Part shown: positions 8,404 to 20,032 of the stretch, in pieces
Numbering within the stretch: the first letter of the stretch is position 1
How the letters are laid out: the number at the start of each line of letters is the position of its first letter
Assembly (NCBI GenBank): GCA_963728125.1
Contig: CAVSIZ010000001.1
Span: 248,001-312,000, forward strand
Direction of reading: 5' to 3'
DNA: 64,000 nucleotides
Origin: CAWDCV01 sp963728125
Lineage (GTDB): Bacteria > Actinomycetota > Actinomycetes > CAWDCV01
The notes under the pieces: model-generated
Database searches by the model: none
Told to the model about the DNA's origin: nothing
The model's input: only the letters and a program-made list of their open reading frames with translations
Made by a program: the position numbers and the translations under genes

Positions 8404-10319
8404 TGGACTCGCGGCTGGTCCCCACGCAGTTCCCGTACGGCTTCCTCACCGCAGACACCGGTGCCGGTGCGGACCCGGTGCTCGTCGAGATCGTCCAGGG
8501 GACCCTCGCCAGCGTCGAGCGCGAAGTCGAAACCGCGATCGCACGAACCAGTCGCAGCCCAATGATCCGCGACGCGCACGACTTCCGTGCCGGCATTCAC
8601 GATCGGTTGCTGCGCAAGCTCACGGGCCGCTCGTACTCCGCGCTCGTTCACCCCGTCGCGCGCGACTTCCCCATGACGCAGATGCGGCCCGGCGACGTGT
8701 TCTTCCACAACGACGTTTACCGTTCCGAGGGCGGCATCGGTCACTTGCCCGATCTGTGCGTCACCGTGCCGGTGTTTCACGACGGCGACGTCGTCGCGTT
8801 CATTCAGGCGTTCGGGCATCACGACGACATCGGCGGCGCCGTGCCCGGCTCGATGCCGAGCGGCGCCACCAGCGTGTACGAGGAAGGCCTGATGGTTCCG
8901 CCGATCCGGCTATGGGATCAGGGCGTACCTAATCAGGCAGCGTTGACGATCCTCACCCGGAACTCGCGCATGCCGGAGTCGCTCGCTGCGGATCTCGACG
9001 CGGAGTGCTCAGCGTGCCTGATGGGTGCGCGCCGGCTCGAGGAGCTGTTCGGCCGGTACGGCCGCGACAGCATCGAGGCGTGCTTCGACGCGATTCTCGA
9101 CCGCACCACCCAGACGTACCGCCGCGAGATCCTCGACAGGATCCCCGTCGGCAGCTGGGTATGGGAGGACTACGCCGAGCACGACGGTGTCGACGCGCCG
9201 AAGCTGCACGCGCAGCGGATCACGCTGACTCGCACCGACGCTGACGATCCTGACGGTGAACGACTCGTCCTCGACTTCACGGGTACGAGCCCGCAGGCGC
9301 AGGGCCCCATCAATCACTGCGGCGACTACAGCGACGGCGTCTTTCTCAAGAAGTGGCTGGCGCCGATCCTGCGGAACCTTGCAGAGACGCCGCAGCGGAT
9401 GGCGGAGCTGGATGTCAACGAGGGCGTGGTGCCGCTCATCGAGATGCGCTTCCCACCGCCCGGCACGTTGCTGACTCCTATCTTCCCGGCGCCGACCAAC
9501 GCGCGAACATTCGTGATCCTGCGGCTTCTCGGTGTGCTCGCGGGCGTGCTGGCCAAGGCGGTCGGCGGTGCGATGCCGGCTGACCAGGAGACCATCCGCT
9601 ACACCGGCGTGTACGGGTTGGACACGAACGGGCGGCCCTACCTCATGCGCGAGGTGCTCGGCGGCGGCTCGGGGGGTCGGCCGTACGCCGACGGCGAGGA
9701 CACCATCCACGTCGTGCCCGACTCACGGAACCTGCCGACGGAGTTCACCGAGGCGCGGTTCCCCTTCATCGTCGAGAAGCTGTCACTTGCCGTCGATTCC
9801 GGCGGTCCCGGCCTGCATCGCGGTGGCCTCGGCTACGAGAAGCACATCCGGATGCTGCGCGACGCGCACTTCATGTCCATCGCCGACCGGTCGATCCTCG
9901 CCTGCTGGGGCGTCAGCGGTGGCCGCGCCGGCCGGCCGTTCGAGGTCGTCGTCGATCCCGGCGGTCCGGCCGAGCGCGTGGTCGATGCATTGGCCGACGC
10001 CGAGCCGGTACCCGCGGGTTCGGTGATCCGCATCCGCACGACCGGCGGCGGTGGCTGGGGTGATCCGCTCGAGCGTGGTCCTGAGCTCGTTGTACGCGAC
10101 ATTCAATGGCACAAGGTTTCGCCGGAAGGAGCGCTGCGCGACTACGGCGTTGTAGTCACCGGATCAATCGATGACAACCTCTCCTACGACAGCGCTGCCA
10201 CGCGGTCCCAGCGGGCCGAGCTGCGTGCCGCTCGCGGCGATCGGGCGTTCTTCGACCGCGGCTCGGGTTACGCGGAGCTGAGCGGTGGCGCTGACGCTGC
10301 AGATGTCGACTGGCTCTGA
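8403..10319 (+). CDS. hyuB: Hydantoinase/5-oxoprolinase subunit B (HyuB)
   Basis: The product is 638 residues of the hydantoinase B family. It has DPVLVEIVQGTLASVEREVE at the N-terminus, SPMIRDAHDFRAGI, RPGDVFFHNDVYRSEGGIGH, QAFGHHDDIGGAVPGSMP, DFTGTSPQAQGPIN and the C-terminal ITTGGGGWGDPLER-type glycine motif (RIRTTGGGGWGDPLE). ATG 8403 shares one base with the hyuA TGA (TGATG). Length is slightly above the usual 510-600 because of a tail after the glycine motif, where HyuB proteins often end with a short region. It is the partner of HyuA in a heteromeric ATP-dependent cyclic-amide hydrolase. Confidence 0.93.
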   Translation: MDSRLVPTQFPYGFLTADTGAGADPVLVEIVQGTLASVEREVETAIARTSRSPMIRDAHDFRAGIHDRLLRKLTGRSYSALVHPVARDFPMTQMRPGDVFFHNDVYRSEGGIGHLPDLCVTVPVFHDGDVVAFIQAFGHHDDIGGAVPGSMPSGATSVYEEGLMVPPIRLWDQGVPNQAALTILTRNSRMPESLAADLDAECSACLMGARRLEELFGRYGRDSIEACFDAILDRTTQTYRREILDRIPVGSWVWEDYAEHDGVDAPKLHAQRITLTRTDADDPDGERLVLDFTGTSPQAQGPINHCGDYSDGVFLKKWLAPILRNLAETPQRMAELDVNEGVVPLIEMRFPPPGTLLTPIFPAPTNARTFVILRLLGVLAGVLAKAVGGAMPADQETIRYTGVYGLDTNGRPYLMREVLGGGSGGRPYADGEDTIHVVPDSRNLPTEFTEARFPFIVEKLSLAVDSGGPGLHRGGLGYEKHIRMLRDAHFMSIADRSILACWGVSGGRAGRPFEVVVDPGGPAERVVDALADAEPVPAGSVIRIRTTGGGGWGDPLERGPELVVRDIQWHKVSPEGALRDYGVVVTGSIDDNLSYDSAATRSQRAELRAARGDRAFFDRGSGYAELSGGADAADVDWL

Positions 10320-10327
10320 TTCGAGAG

Positions 10328-11635
10328 GTGGGGACATGTCCGAGAGATGAGCAGGACGTCATTGTCGTTGGTGGCGGGCTGGCGGGCCTCACTGCCGCCC
10401 GTGAATTGCGCCATGCCGGCCGCGGGGTCCTGCTGCTGGAAGCGCGAGATCGCGTGGGTGGTCGCGCGTACACGGCGCAGTTGGACGGCATCGACGTGGA
10501 GCTGGGCGGCGCGTTCGTCCACTGGTTCCAGGCTCACATGTTCGCGGAATTGACGCGTTATGGCCTCTCCTACCGGCCGATGCCGTTACCCAGTCAATGG
10601 GCGTATCGCAGCCAACGGCAGAGGCACGACAGCACGGTGGAAGACATGGCGCCGCGGATGCAGGACGCGTTTGCCCGTCTCTTTGCCGATGCGCGAGAGG
10701 TCTTTCCACTGCCGTACCAACCGCTCGCACTAGCCGACGCGGTCGCCGCGATTGATCAGCTCTCCGTGCAGGACCGCATCGACAACAGCGGTCTGAGCGT
10801 GGAGGAGCGCGACATGGTCAACGCCGTACTCAGCACATCGTGCTCGGCGCGATGCTCTGAATCCGCACTGACCGCGATGCTGCACGACTACGCCGTCGCT
10901 GGGTGGGACTTCGGTTTGCTGCTCGACTCTTTGGGTGCCTTCGGGCTGAGGACGGCCGACTTGGTGACGGCATTGGTCGACGACGGCAACGCCACCGTAC
11001 GGACGTCATCGCCTGTCGACGCCGTCGAGCAACGAGGCGAGCAGGTCAAGGTCATCACTCGTGACGGCAACGAGTACACATCGTCCGCTGCCGTCGTTGC
11101 CGTACCCCTCAACACTCTCCGGGACATCGCGTTCACGCCCGCGTTGGAACCGAACAAGCGCAACGCGGTGAACGAGGGACAGGCAAGCCATGGCCTGAAG
11201 GTGTCAGCTCGGGTTCGTGGTGAGCGCGAGCCGATCTTCAGCATGGCGCCGGATGACGAGCCGCTCACCTTTCTGGCGGCCGTAGAGGTACTGGGTGACG
11301 ACAGCCAGGTGATCGTTGCTTTCGGCCCCGACGCGCGTCGTCTTTCACCCACCGATGAGTCGGCGGTCAGAGGAGCAATCGAAGACCTGCTTCCGTCCCA
11401 TGTGCACGTCGATGCGATGGTCGCGCATGACTGGTGCGCGGACGAGTTCTCGCGCGGGACGTGGTCGGTGTTCCGTCCCGGCCAGCTCGTGGACGCACTC
11501 GAGGTTCTGCAAGCCCCGCACGGACGCATCGTCTTCGCCGGTTCGGATATCGCGAACGGCTGGAACGGCTTCATGGACGGCGCTATCGAGTCTGGGCTGA
11601 GTGCCGCGCGGTCTGTGTCCCAGCTGCTCAAGTAA
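10328..11635 (+). CDS. FAD-dependent amine oxidase (monoamine oxidase-like)
   Basis: The 435-residue flavoprotein has a Rossmann dinucleotide motif VIVVGGGLAGLTAARELR (11-28), the ribose-binding acidic residue in LLEARDRVGGRAY (about 36-48), ELGGAFVHW, and a C-terminal FAD contact block IVFAGSDIANGWNGFMDGAIESG. This is typical of flavin-containing amine oxidases that oxidise amines to imines. It lies 8 bp after hyuB on the same strand, so it probably acts in the same catabolic unit, for example on an amine released from the ring-opened product (inference). The annotated GTG 10328 has a weak ribosome site. A better ATG at 10336, behind AGGTGGGG, is out of frame and stops after four codons, so one base may be missing here. 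The 3' end overlaps mocA by 8 bp, tail to tail. Confidence 0.82.
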   Translation: MGTCPRDEQDVIVVGGGLAGLTAARELRHAGRGVLLLEARDRVGGRAYTAQLDGIDVELGGAFVHWFQAHMFAELTRYGLSYRPMPLPSQWAYRSQRQRHDSTVEDMAPRMQDAFARLFADAREVFPLPYQPLALADAVAAIDQLSVQDRIDNSGLSVEERDMVNAVLSTSCSARCSESALTAMLHDYAVAGWDFGLLLDSLGAFGLRTADLVTALVDDGNATVRTSSPVDAVEQRGEQVKVITRDGNEYTSSAAVVAVPLNTLRDIAFTPALEPNKRNAVNEGQASHGLKVSARVRGEREPIFSMAPDDEPLTFLAAVEVLGDDSQVIVAFGPDARRLSPTDESAVRGAIEDLLPSHVHVDAMVAHDWCADEFSRGTWSVFRPGQLVDALEVLQAPHGRIVFAGSDIANGWNGFMDGAIESGLSAARSVSQLLK

Positions 11636-12188
11636 CTCGCAAGTCACCGAGGACGTCGACATCGCGCGGATCTCCGGTGTCGTCACAGGCCACGTTGACC
11701 ACGAGATCTGGGCGGCTGTTCATCAGCGCGCGGGCACCGACGTCTCCTACGGCGACACGTTCAGCCTCGTCCCAGACATCGCGCGACAGCAGGACGGGAT
11801 GCCGGGGCGCACCGTCGTACGTCGCAACCGCGATGACCGCACCGCGATCGTGCGCGGCCAGGAGGCGGCGAACAGCGTCAACGCCCACCCAGGGCGTGTC
11901 CACGAGCACAACGAGGGCCGCGGCTGCATCGATCTCGCGAAGAGCGGTCAGTCCCGCGCGCAGCGACGACCCCATGCCGGTCTCCCACAGCGTGTTGGCG
12001 ACGACCCGGGCACCAGCGACCTCGAGCGGAACCGCGCCGGAGACCACGACGATCGGCGTGCAGCCTCCGTCTCGCACCAGGCGGGCCGCCCGGTCGACCA
12101 GTCGCTCGCCGTCGAGCATGGCGATCGCTTTCGGCCCGCCGAAGCGGCGGCCGGCTCCGGCAGCCAGGACGAGCCCGGCGACGCTCAC
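11628..12188 (-). CDS. mocA: MobA/MocA-like molybdenum cofactor nucleotidyltransferase
   Basis: The 186-residue NTP_transferase_3 protein has the nucleotide-binding start LVLAAGAGRRFGGPK (about 6-20), the LWETGMGSSLRAGL segment and the metal-binding VLVDTPWVG in place of the usual DQP loop. MocA enzymes attach CMP to molybdopterin to give the cytosine dinucleotide used by CO dehydrogenases and aerobic aldehyde/xanthine-type hydroxylases. As last gene of the cox operon this activity fits, since the CoxL cofactor is MCD. Start GTG 12188 overlaps the xdhC stop (12185-12188). MobA (GMP) specificity cannot be excluded from sequence alone. Confidence 0.85.
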   Translation of the reverse strand: MSVAGLVLAAGAGRRFGGPKAIAMLDGERLVDRAARLVRDGGCTPIVVVSGAVPLEVAGARVVANTLWETGMGSSLRAGLTALREIDAAAALVVLVDTPWVGVDAVRRLLAAHDRGAVIAVATYDGAPRHPVLLSRDVWDEAERVAVGDVGARALMNSRPDLVVNVACDDTGDPRDVDVLGDLRVT

Positions 12189-13315
12189 GATCCGGTCATC
12201 AGCCGGGACTCGTGGTGAATGGGTCCATTCACCTCACTGAGCCGGCGGCCGCTGCCGCCCCAGCGCTTGGCAATGATCTCGGCCGCGATGCTGATCGCGG
12301 TTTCCTCCGGGGTCCGCGCGCCAATGTCGAGGCCGATCGGCGATGCCAACCGTGACAGGCGGTCGGTGGGGACACCCTTCTCCCGCAGCTGGGCCAGCCG
12401 ATCCTCGTGCGTCCGTCGCGATCCCATTGCGCCGATGTATGCAGCATCGGTCGACAGCGCCACCTCGAGCAGCGGCACGTCGAACTTGGGGTCGTGGGTG
12501 AGAACGCACATCACCGTACGGCTATCGATCTGGCCCGCCTCGACGAGTCGAGACAGGAAACGATGCGGCCACTGCACGACGACCTCGTCAGCGTCGGGGA
12601 ACCGCTTGCGGGTAGCGAAGACGGGACGTGCATCGCACACCGTGACGTGATAGCCGAGGAACGAGCCCATCCGCGCAACCGCTGACGCGAAGTCGATTGC
12701 GCCGAAGACGAGCATGCGCGGTGCCGGCGCGAACGACTGCACGAACACCGACAGCTCGTCGCGGCGCCGTTCACCGTCAGGGCCGTAGTGCAGCATGCCC
12801 GTCTTACCTTGGCCGAGCATGCCGCGGACATCGTCCGCGACCGCCTCCTCGAGGCGCTCGGGCCCCAGTGAGCCGGCAACGCGATCCGGCCACACGATCA
12901 GATGAGCACCGACGTCTGCAGGTCCGGACACGACCGTCGCCACGGCGACCGGCTCTTGCGTCTCGATGCTGCTCGCGACGACGGCCAGCTCGGGAAAGGT
13001 CGCTGCATCGATGCGTTCGACGAAGACGTCGAGAACGCCACCGCAGGTCAGTCCGACAGCGAATGCATCGTCATCGCTGACGCCGTACCGCTGCAGCGTC
13101 GGCGCCGCACCAGCGAGCACGTCCTGACCGAGCTCATAGACGGCCCCTTCGACGCACCCGCCCGAGACGCTGCCCACGGCTTCGCCGTCGATCGAGACCG
13201 CCATGGCTGCACCGGGCGGACGTGGCGCCGACCGGAACGTGCTGACCACCGTCGCCAGCGCGAACGGCGCGCCAGCGACGTACCAGCTGCGCACCTCGTC
13301 CAAGACGTCACGCAT
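12185..13315 (-). CDS. xdhC: XdhC/CoxI family molybdenum-cofactor maturation protein (CoxF-like)
   Basis: A 376-residue two-domain XdhC protein. The N-terminal CoxI domain has GSVSGGCVEGAVYELGQDV, and the C-terminal Rossmann domain has MLVFGAIDFASAVARMGSFL and YIGAMGSRRTHEDRLAQLRE, followed by GLDIGARTPEETAISIAAEI. XdhC proteins bind and protect sulfurated Moco and hand it to the large subunit. ATG 13315 gives the conserved start MRDVLDEVRSWY and overlaps the coxE1 end by 8 bp; upstream open sequence inside coxE1 is not conserved. It is distinct from the shorter XdhC/YHS protein at 16 kb, so this operon carries two different XdhC-type chaperones. Confidence 0.88.
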   Translation of the reverse strand: MRDVLDEVRSWYVAGAPFALATVVSTFRSAPRPPGAAMAVSIDGEAVGSVSGGCVEGAVYELGQDVLAGAAPTLQRYGVSDDDAFAVGLTCGGVLDVFVERIDAATFPELAVVASSIETQEPVAVATVVSGPADVGAHLIVWPDRVAGSLGPERLEEAVADDVRGMLGQGKTGMLHYGPDGERRRDELSVFVQSFAPAPRMLVFGAIDFASAVARMGSFLGYHVTVCDARPVFATRKRFPDADEVVVQWPHRFLSRLVEAGQIDSRTVMCVLTHDPKFDVPLLEVALSTDAAYIGAMGSRRTHEDRLAQLREKGVPTDRLSRLASPIGLDIGARTPEETAISIAAEIIAKRWGGSGRRLSEVNGPIHHESRLMTGS

Positions 13316-14426
13316 GCCGTTCCTCCCGCGACAGCAGCTCAGCCAGCTGCTCGAGCGTCGCCAGTGTGTGTCCGGCAACGAAGTCGTCAACGTACGGAAG
13401 GGCCGCGGCCATCCCGCCGGCCAGCGGCGCGTAGCCACTCTTCCCGCGATGGGGGTTGACCCACACGATGCGATGCGCGAGTCGTGACAACCGCGCCATC
13501 TGCGCGCCGAGCAGCACCGGATCGCCGCGTTCCCAGCCGTCGGACGCGATGACGACAACCGCGCCGCGGGCGGTGCCGCGCTGTCCCCAGCGATCGAGGA
13601 ATGCGCGCATCAGCTCGCCCAACCGCGTTCCCCCACTCCAGTCAGGAACTGCTGCGGATGCTGTTGCCAGCGCTGCATTGGCGTCGCGGCCGCCAAGCTC
13701 ACGGGTGACGCGCGTCAGCCGGGTACCGAGTGTGAAGACCTCGGTGCGGCGCCGGCGACGCACGGCGGCGTGGGCAAAGCGGAGATAGGCGTCGGCATAC
13801 GGGGACATGGAACCGCTGACGTCGAGCACCATCACCAGCCGACGGGGCGTCACCCCGGGACGATGCCGGTGCAGGTGCAGCGGTTCACCGCCGTGCTTCA
13901 GTGCCGCTCGGACCGTGCGCGGTGCGTCGACGGCACCGCGAGCGGAGGGATGCCGGCGGCGAGCCCGCCGCATCGGGCCGGCAGCATTCAATGCTGCAAC
14001 CAGTCGACGCACTTCTTCACGCTCATCCGGTGTAAGCGTGGCAAGGTCGCGATGTCGCAGCACCTCGGCTCGGCTGGAAGCGCCGATGACGTCCTCGCGC
14101 TCCTCCCCCTCGCTGCCCTCGTCATCGCCGGGTATGGCAATCGAGACGTGCCGCAGCATTGGCGAGGGGCGTTGTCGCAGGCGCAGCGCGCCGTGCTCGC
14201 CGCGGAAGTACGCGTCAAACGCGCGGTCGTACCGATCGAGGTCCTCGTGTCGCCCGCACAGGGTGATCCGACCGGTCCAGTAGACGTCGCGGCGTCGGGA
14301 TACGTCGACCTGGTCGAGCGCTGTAAGGAATGCATGAAGTCGTGTCGTGTCTGCGGCGACGCCGGCGTTGCGCAACGTACGGGCAAATCCGACCAGGACA
14401 TCGGTGGTGTGGTCCATGGTGGTCAC
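13308..14426 (-). CDS. coxE: CoxE-like VWA-domain maturation protein (copy 1)
   Basis: The 372-residue protein combines an N-terminal helical part (FARTLRNAGVAADTTRLHAFL) with a charged linker rich in Arg/Glu (about 100-185) and a C-terminal von Willebrand factor A domain carrying the MIDAS motif DVSGSM (202-207), SGGTRLGELMRAF and IASDGWERGDP. CoxE partners the MoxR-type ATPase CoxD in building the Mo-Cu-S centre of CO dehydrogenase. Its start (ATG 14426) overlaps coxD1 by 4 bp. A second, clearly homologous copy lies at 20944-22065, showing the same architecture but a different linker. Confidence 0.9.
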   Translation of the reverse strand: MTTMDHTTDVLVGFARTLRNAGVAADTTRLHAFLTALDQVDVSRRRDVYWTGRITLCGRHEDLDRYDRAFDAYFRGEHGALRLRQRPSPMLRHVSIAIPGDDEGSEGEEREDVIGASSRAEVLRHRDLATLTPDEREEVRRLVAALNAAGPMRRARRRHPSARGAVDAPRTVRAALKHGGEPLHLHRHRPGVTPRRLVMVLDVSGSMSPYADAYLRFAHAAVRRRRRTEVFTLGTRLTRVTRELGGRDANAALATASAAVPDWSGGTRLGELMRAFLDRWGQRGTARGAVVVIASDGWERGDPVLLGAQMARLSRLAHRIVWVNPHRGKSGYAPLAGGMAAALPYVDDFVAGHTLATLEQLAELLSREERHA

Positions 14427-15334
14427 CCGCTCGCCGCGACGAGCAGCGTCTCCACTCCACGCGCGCGTACGGCGTCCTGATCCTCCCGGTACTTCAGGAC
14501 GACGCCGAGGGTGGCGGCCGCGGTGTCACGATCGAGCTCGCGAGCGCCGAGCGCGAGCAAAGCGCGCACCCAGTCGAGCGACTCAGCGACGCCGGGCGGC
14601 TTCACCAGCTCGAGCTCGCGCAGTGCCTGCGCCGCGCCGGCCACGCTCTGCGCGAGACGTTGCGTCGACTCGGGCAGCCGGCGCCTCAGGATCGCCACCT
14701 CACGATCGAAGGACGGGTGCTCGACCCACGCGTAGAGGCAGCGCCGCTTGAGCGCGTCGTGAACGTCGCGCGTCCTGTTGCTGGTAACGACGACAACCGG
14801 CGGGACATCGGCTCGGATGGTCCCGAGCTCGGGAACGGAGACGGAGAAATCCGACAGCACCTCGAGCAAGAATGCTTCGAACTCGTCATCGGCGCGGTCG
14901 ACCTCATCGACGAGCAGCACGCTCGGACACGTCTCGATGGCCTGCAGCAACGGTCGCGCAACGAGGAATCGTCGGTCGTACAGATCCCGTTCGATCACCT
15001 CGGCGTCGGTGATGCCGGCCGCCTCGGCGGCGCGCAGATGAAGCAGCTGGCGCGGAAAATCCCAGTCGTACAGCGCCTGCGAAGCATCGAGACCCTCGTA
15101 GCACTGCAGCCGCAGCAGCGGCGCGTGGAGCAGCTCCGCCAGCGCCGCCGCGAGCGAGGTCTTGCCGACGCCGGCGTCGCCTTCGAGAAAAAGCGGTCGG
15201 TGCATGGTCAGAGCGAGGTACGTCGCCATGCCGAGGCCCTCGTCGGCGAGGTAGCCGACGGACGATAGCCGGTCGACGAGTGCCGGCGGCGAGTCGATGC
15301 CGAGCGCGGGGAGCGAGATCGACGTCGACGGCAC
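14423..15334 (-). CDS. coxD: CoxD-like MoxR-family AAA+ ATPase (copy 1)
   Basis: A 303-residue AAA+ protein with Walker A GDAGVGKT (52-59), Walker B VLLVDEVD (139-146), sensor sequence VVVTSNRTRDVHDALKRRCLY and the MoxR lid region. CYEGLDASQALYDWDFPRQ is the characteristic CoxD/MoxR insertion. In Oligotropha, CoxD drives sulfuration and copper insertion during maturation of the bimetallic CoxL centre. The gene starts at GTG 15334, 58 bp after coxG ends, and overlaps coxE1 by 4 bp. A paralogue sits at 22055-22930. Confidence 0.91.
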   Translation of the reverse strand: MPSTSISLPALGIDSPPALVDRLSSVGYLADEGLGMATYLALTMHRPLFLEGDAGVGKTSLAAALAELLHAPLLRLQCYEGLDASQALYDWDFPRQLLHLRAAEAAGITDAEVIERDLYDRRFLVARPLLQAIETCPSVLLVDEVDRADDEFEAFLLEVLSDFSVSVPELGTIRADVPPVVVVTSNRTRDVHDALKRRCLYAWVEHPSFDREVAILRRRLPESTQRLAQSVAGAAQALRELELVKPPGVAESLDWVRALLALGARELDRDTAAATLGVVLKYREDQDAVRARGVETLLVAASG

Positions 15335-15392
15335 GGAACGAGGCTACGACGAAGCCTGGACGGTCGCCCTCGTCACGAGGTCACGCACGGCA

Positions 15393-16175
15393 TCAACGGC
15401 GGTGCTCGGCGACGACGGACGCGGCCACGAGTGCGACGCCGACCGCGGCCAGGCCGAGGCGTTTCCCGCGGCCATTGGTGATGGCGAGCAGGGCGAGCAC
15501 CCCGGCGAGCGCGACCGGCACGCCTTGTCGACGCAGCACGCTCGGTCCGGCGATCGCCATGAGGTCGACCGGCTCGGCGACCTCCGTCTGTACGACGGTC
15601 CGCGCCCTCGACGTCTCCGGCGATATCTGGGGCTCCCCAGCCGGGGCCGGAGCGCCGGCACCAGGAATCTCCCCAGGCTTGGTCTCGGCCGCCTCGTCCT
15701 CCGCGTTCCCGGTGTCAGAGTCCGGACGCGACTCGGCGAGGCTCTCCTCGAGCCGGCGCGCGAACTCGCCCATGATCTTTGTCGACACATCGGCCATCAC
15801 GCCGCGCCCGAACTGGGCCATCTTTCCGCTGACCGCCAGGTCGGTGTCGATCTCGGCCTCGGTGGTGTTCGCGTCGACCTCGCGCAGTTGAGCGGTCACC
15901 GTCGCGGAGGCATTGCCCGACCCGCGAGCTTCACGACCCTTGGCGCTTAACACCACTCGACGTTGCGCCTCGTCTACTTCAATGAAGCGAATCGTGCCCT
16001 TGAAGTTCGCCGTGATGGCACCAAGCTTGACCTTGCACGTGCCGTGGTAGTCGTCGCCGTCCACGGCTGTCAGCTGCGCCCCCGGCATGCACGGCGCGAC
16101 CCGCTCCACGTCGAGGAGCACCTGCCACGCCTCCTCGATCGGCACATTCACGGTGAAGCGGTCCTGGATGAGCAT
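15393..16175 (-). CDS. coxG: CoxG-like SRPBCC protein with C-terminal membrane anchor
   Basis: Residues 1-145 form a START/SRPBCC-type CoxG domain (LIQDRFTVNVPIEEAWQVLL, CMPGAQLTAVDGD, KVKLGAITANFKGTI, GKMAQFGRGVMADVS). This is followed by a Glu/Pro/Ala-rich linker (150-205) and one or two hydrophobic stretches at about 218-256 that should tether it to the membrane. CoxG is needed in carboxydotrophs to dock CO dehydrogenase to the inner face of the membrane and pass electrons to the quinone pool. ATG 16175 is preceded by GAGAGG and lies 9 bp after the XdhC/YHS gene. Confidence 0.87.
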   Translation of the reverse strand: MLIQDRFTVNVPIEEAWQVLLDVERVAPCMPGAQLTAVDGDDYHGTCKVKLGAITANFKGTIRFIEVDEAQRRVVLSAKGREARGSGNASATVTAQLREVDANTTEAEIDTDLAVSGKMAQFGRGVMADVSTKIMGEFARRLEESLAESRPDSDTGNAEDEAAETKPGEIPGAGAPAPAGEPQISPETSRARTVVQTEVAEPVDLMAIAGPSVLRRQGVPVALAGVLALLAITNGRGKRLGLAAVGVALVAASVVAEHRR

Positions 16176-16184
16176 GGATTCCTC

Positions 16185-17149
16185 TCAAGCTGTAGCGAAG
16201 CGTTCCGGCGCCGCCTCGAATCGGCGCCGGCACCCGGCACTGCAGAACCAGTACGTCACGGCGTCGTACACCGCGGTATCCGTAGCCCCGCCGGCATCGA
16301 CTGACATCCCGCAGACCGGATCCACGACGCGCTCGTACGGCGAGGCGTCGACGATCTGCATCGATGCCGATCGTGCCTTCTCGGCAACGATCTCGGCCAG
16401 GATTGCCACCGCGATCTCCGGATGCGGCAGGTGGCCTAGGTCAAGCCCAGCGGGGGCCCGGATGCGCGCGAGGTCCTCCTCGGAAACGCCTGCCGCACGC
16501 AGGGTTTCTCGTACGGCAACTGCTCGCTGGGCCGACGCGACCAGCGCCACGAAGCGAGCCTCGGCACTGAGGGCCTGCTCGATCGCGTCCTCGTCGTAGC
16601 GCCCCATGGTGGCGACGACGACATACGACTCCGGTCCCGCGCCGACCTTCGCAAGGTCGAGCTCGCCGACAACGCGTACCGCAGGGGGAAAGTTCGCCGG
16701 GTCGATGCCCTCGCGCTCCACGACCGCGACCTCGAAGCCGATCGCGGGCGCCATGGTCGCGAGCGCTTGCACCATCGGTGACCGGCCAACGACGACAAGG
16801 TGCGGTGCCGGCAGCCGGGGCTGGACGAAGATCTCGAGGGAACCGCCGCTGGCGCAGGTGACCGGCGCCACGATGACGCCCTCACGCGGCTCATTCGCCG
16901 CGCCAGGTGGGTCGAGGCGCACCAGCCGCGGCGTTCCCTCGGCCAACGCTGCACGCGCCTGGTCGACAACGACCGGCTCTGAGCAGGAGCCACCGACCCA
17001 GCCGAGCAGGTCGCCCTCGCCGGTGACCAGCGCAGCATCCCCGGCCTTCGCCGACACGGGAGCGCTCGCCCACACCACCGTCACCCGCACGTATGGCCGC
17101 CGGCGAGCGACGAGCGCTGCCTCCTGCGCTGCCAAGTCCACGCCGACAC

Positions 17150-17153
<4 letters not shown>
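16185..17153 (-). CDS. XdhC/CoxI-family protein fused to a C-terminal YHS metal-binding domain
   Basis: The 322-residue protein has the CoxI half with WVGGSCSEPVVVDQARAAL (52-70), then a Rossmann half (HLVVVGRSPMVQALATMAP; VVVATMGRYDEDAIEQAL; APAGLDLGHLPHPEIAVAIL). After residue 270 comes a YHS domain: DPVCGM (278-283) and YWFCSAGCRRRF (301-312), with Cys281, Cys304 and Cys308 as likely metal ligands. XdhC proteins chaperone Moco; YHS/TRASH domains often bind copper or other soft metals. Lying between coxL and coxG, and overlapping coxL by 4 bp, it could couple cofactor sulfuration with copper supply to the CuSMoO2 site, which is inference. Length without the YHS domain would be ordinary for a short CoxI. 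Confidence 0.88.
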
Positions 17154-19537
<2,384 letters not shown>

Positions 19538-19546
19538 CGCAGCTCC

Positions 19547-20028
<482 letters not shown>

Positions 20029-20032
<4 letters not shown>

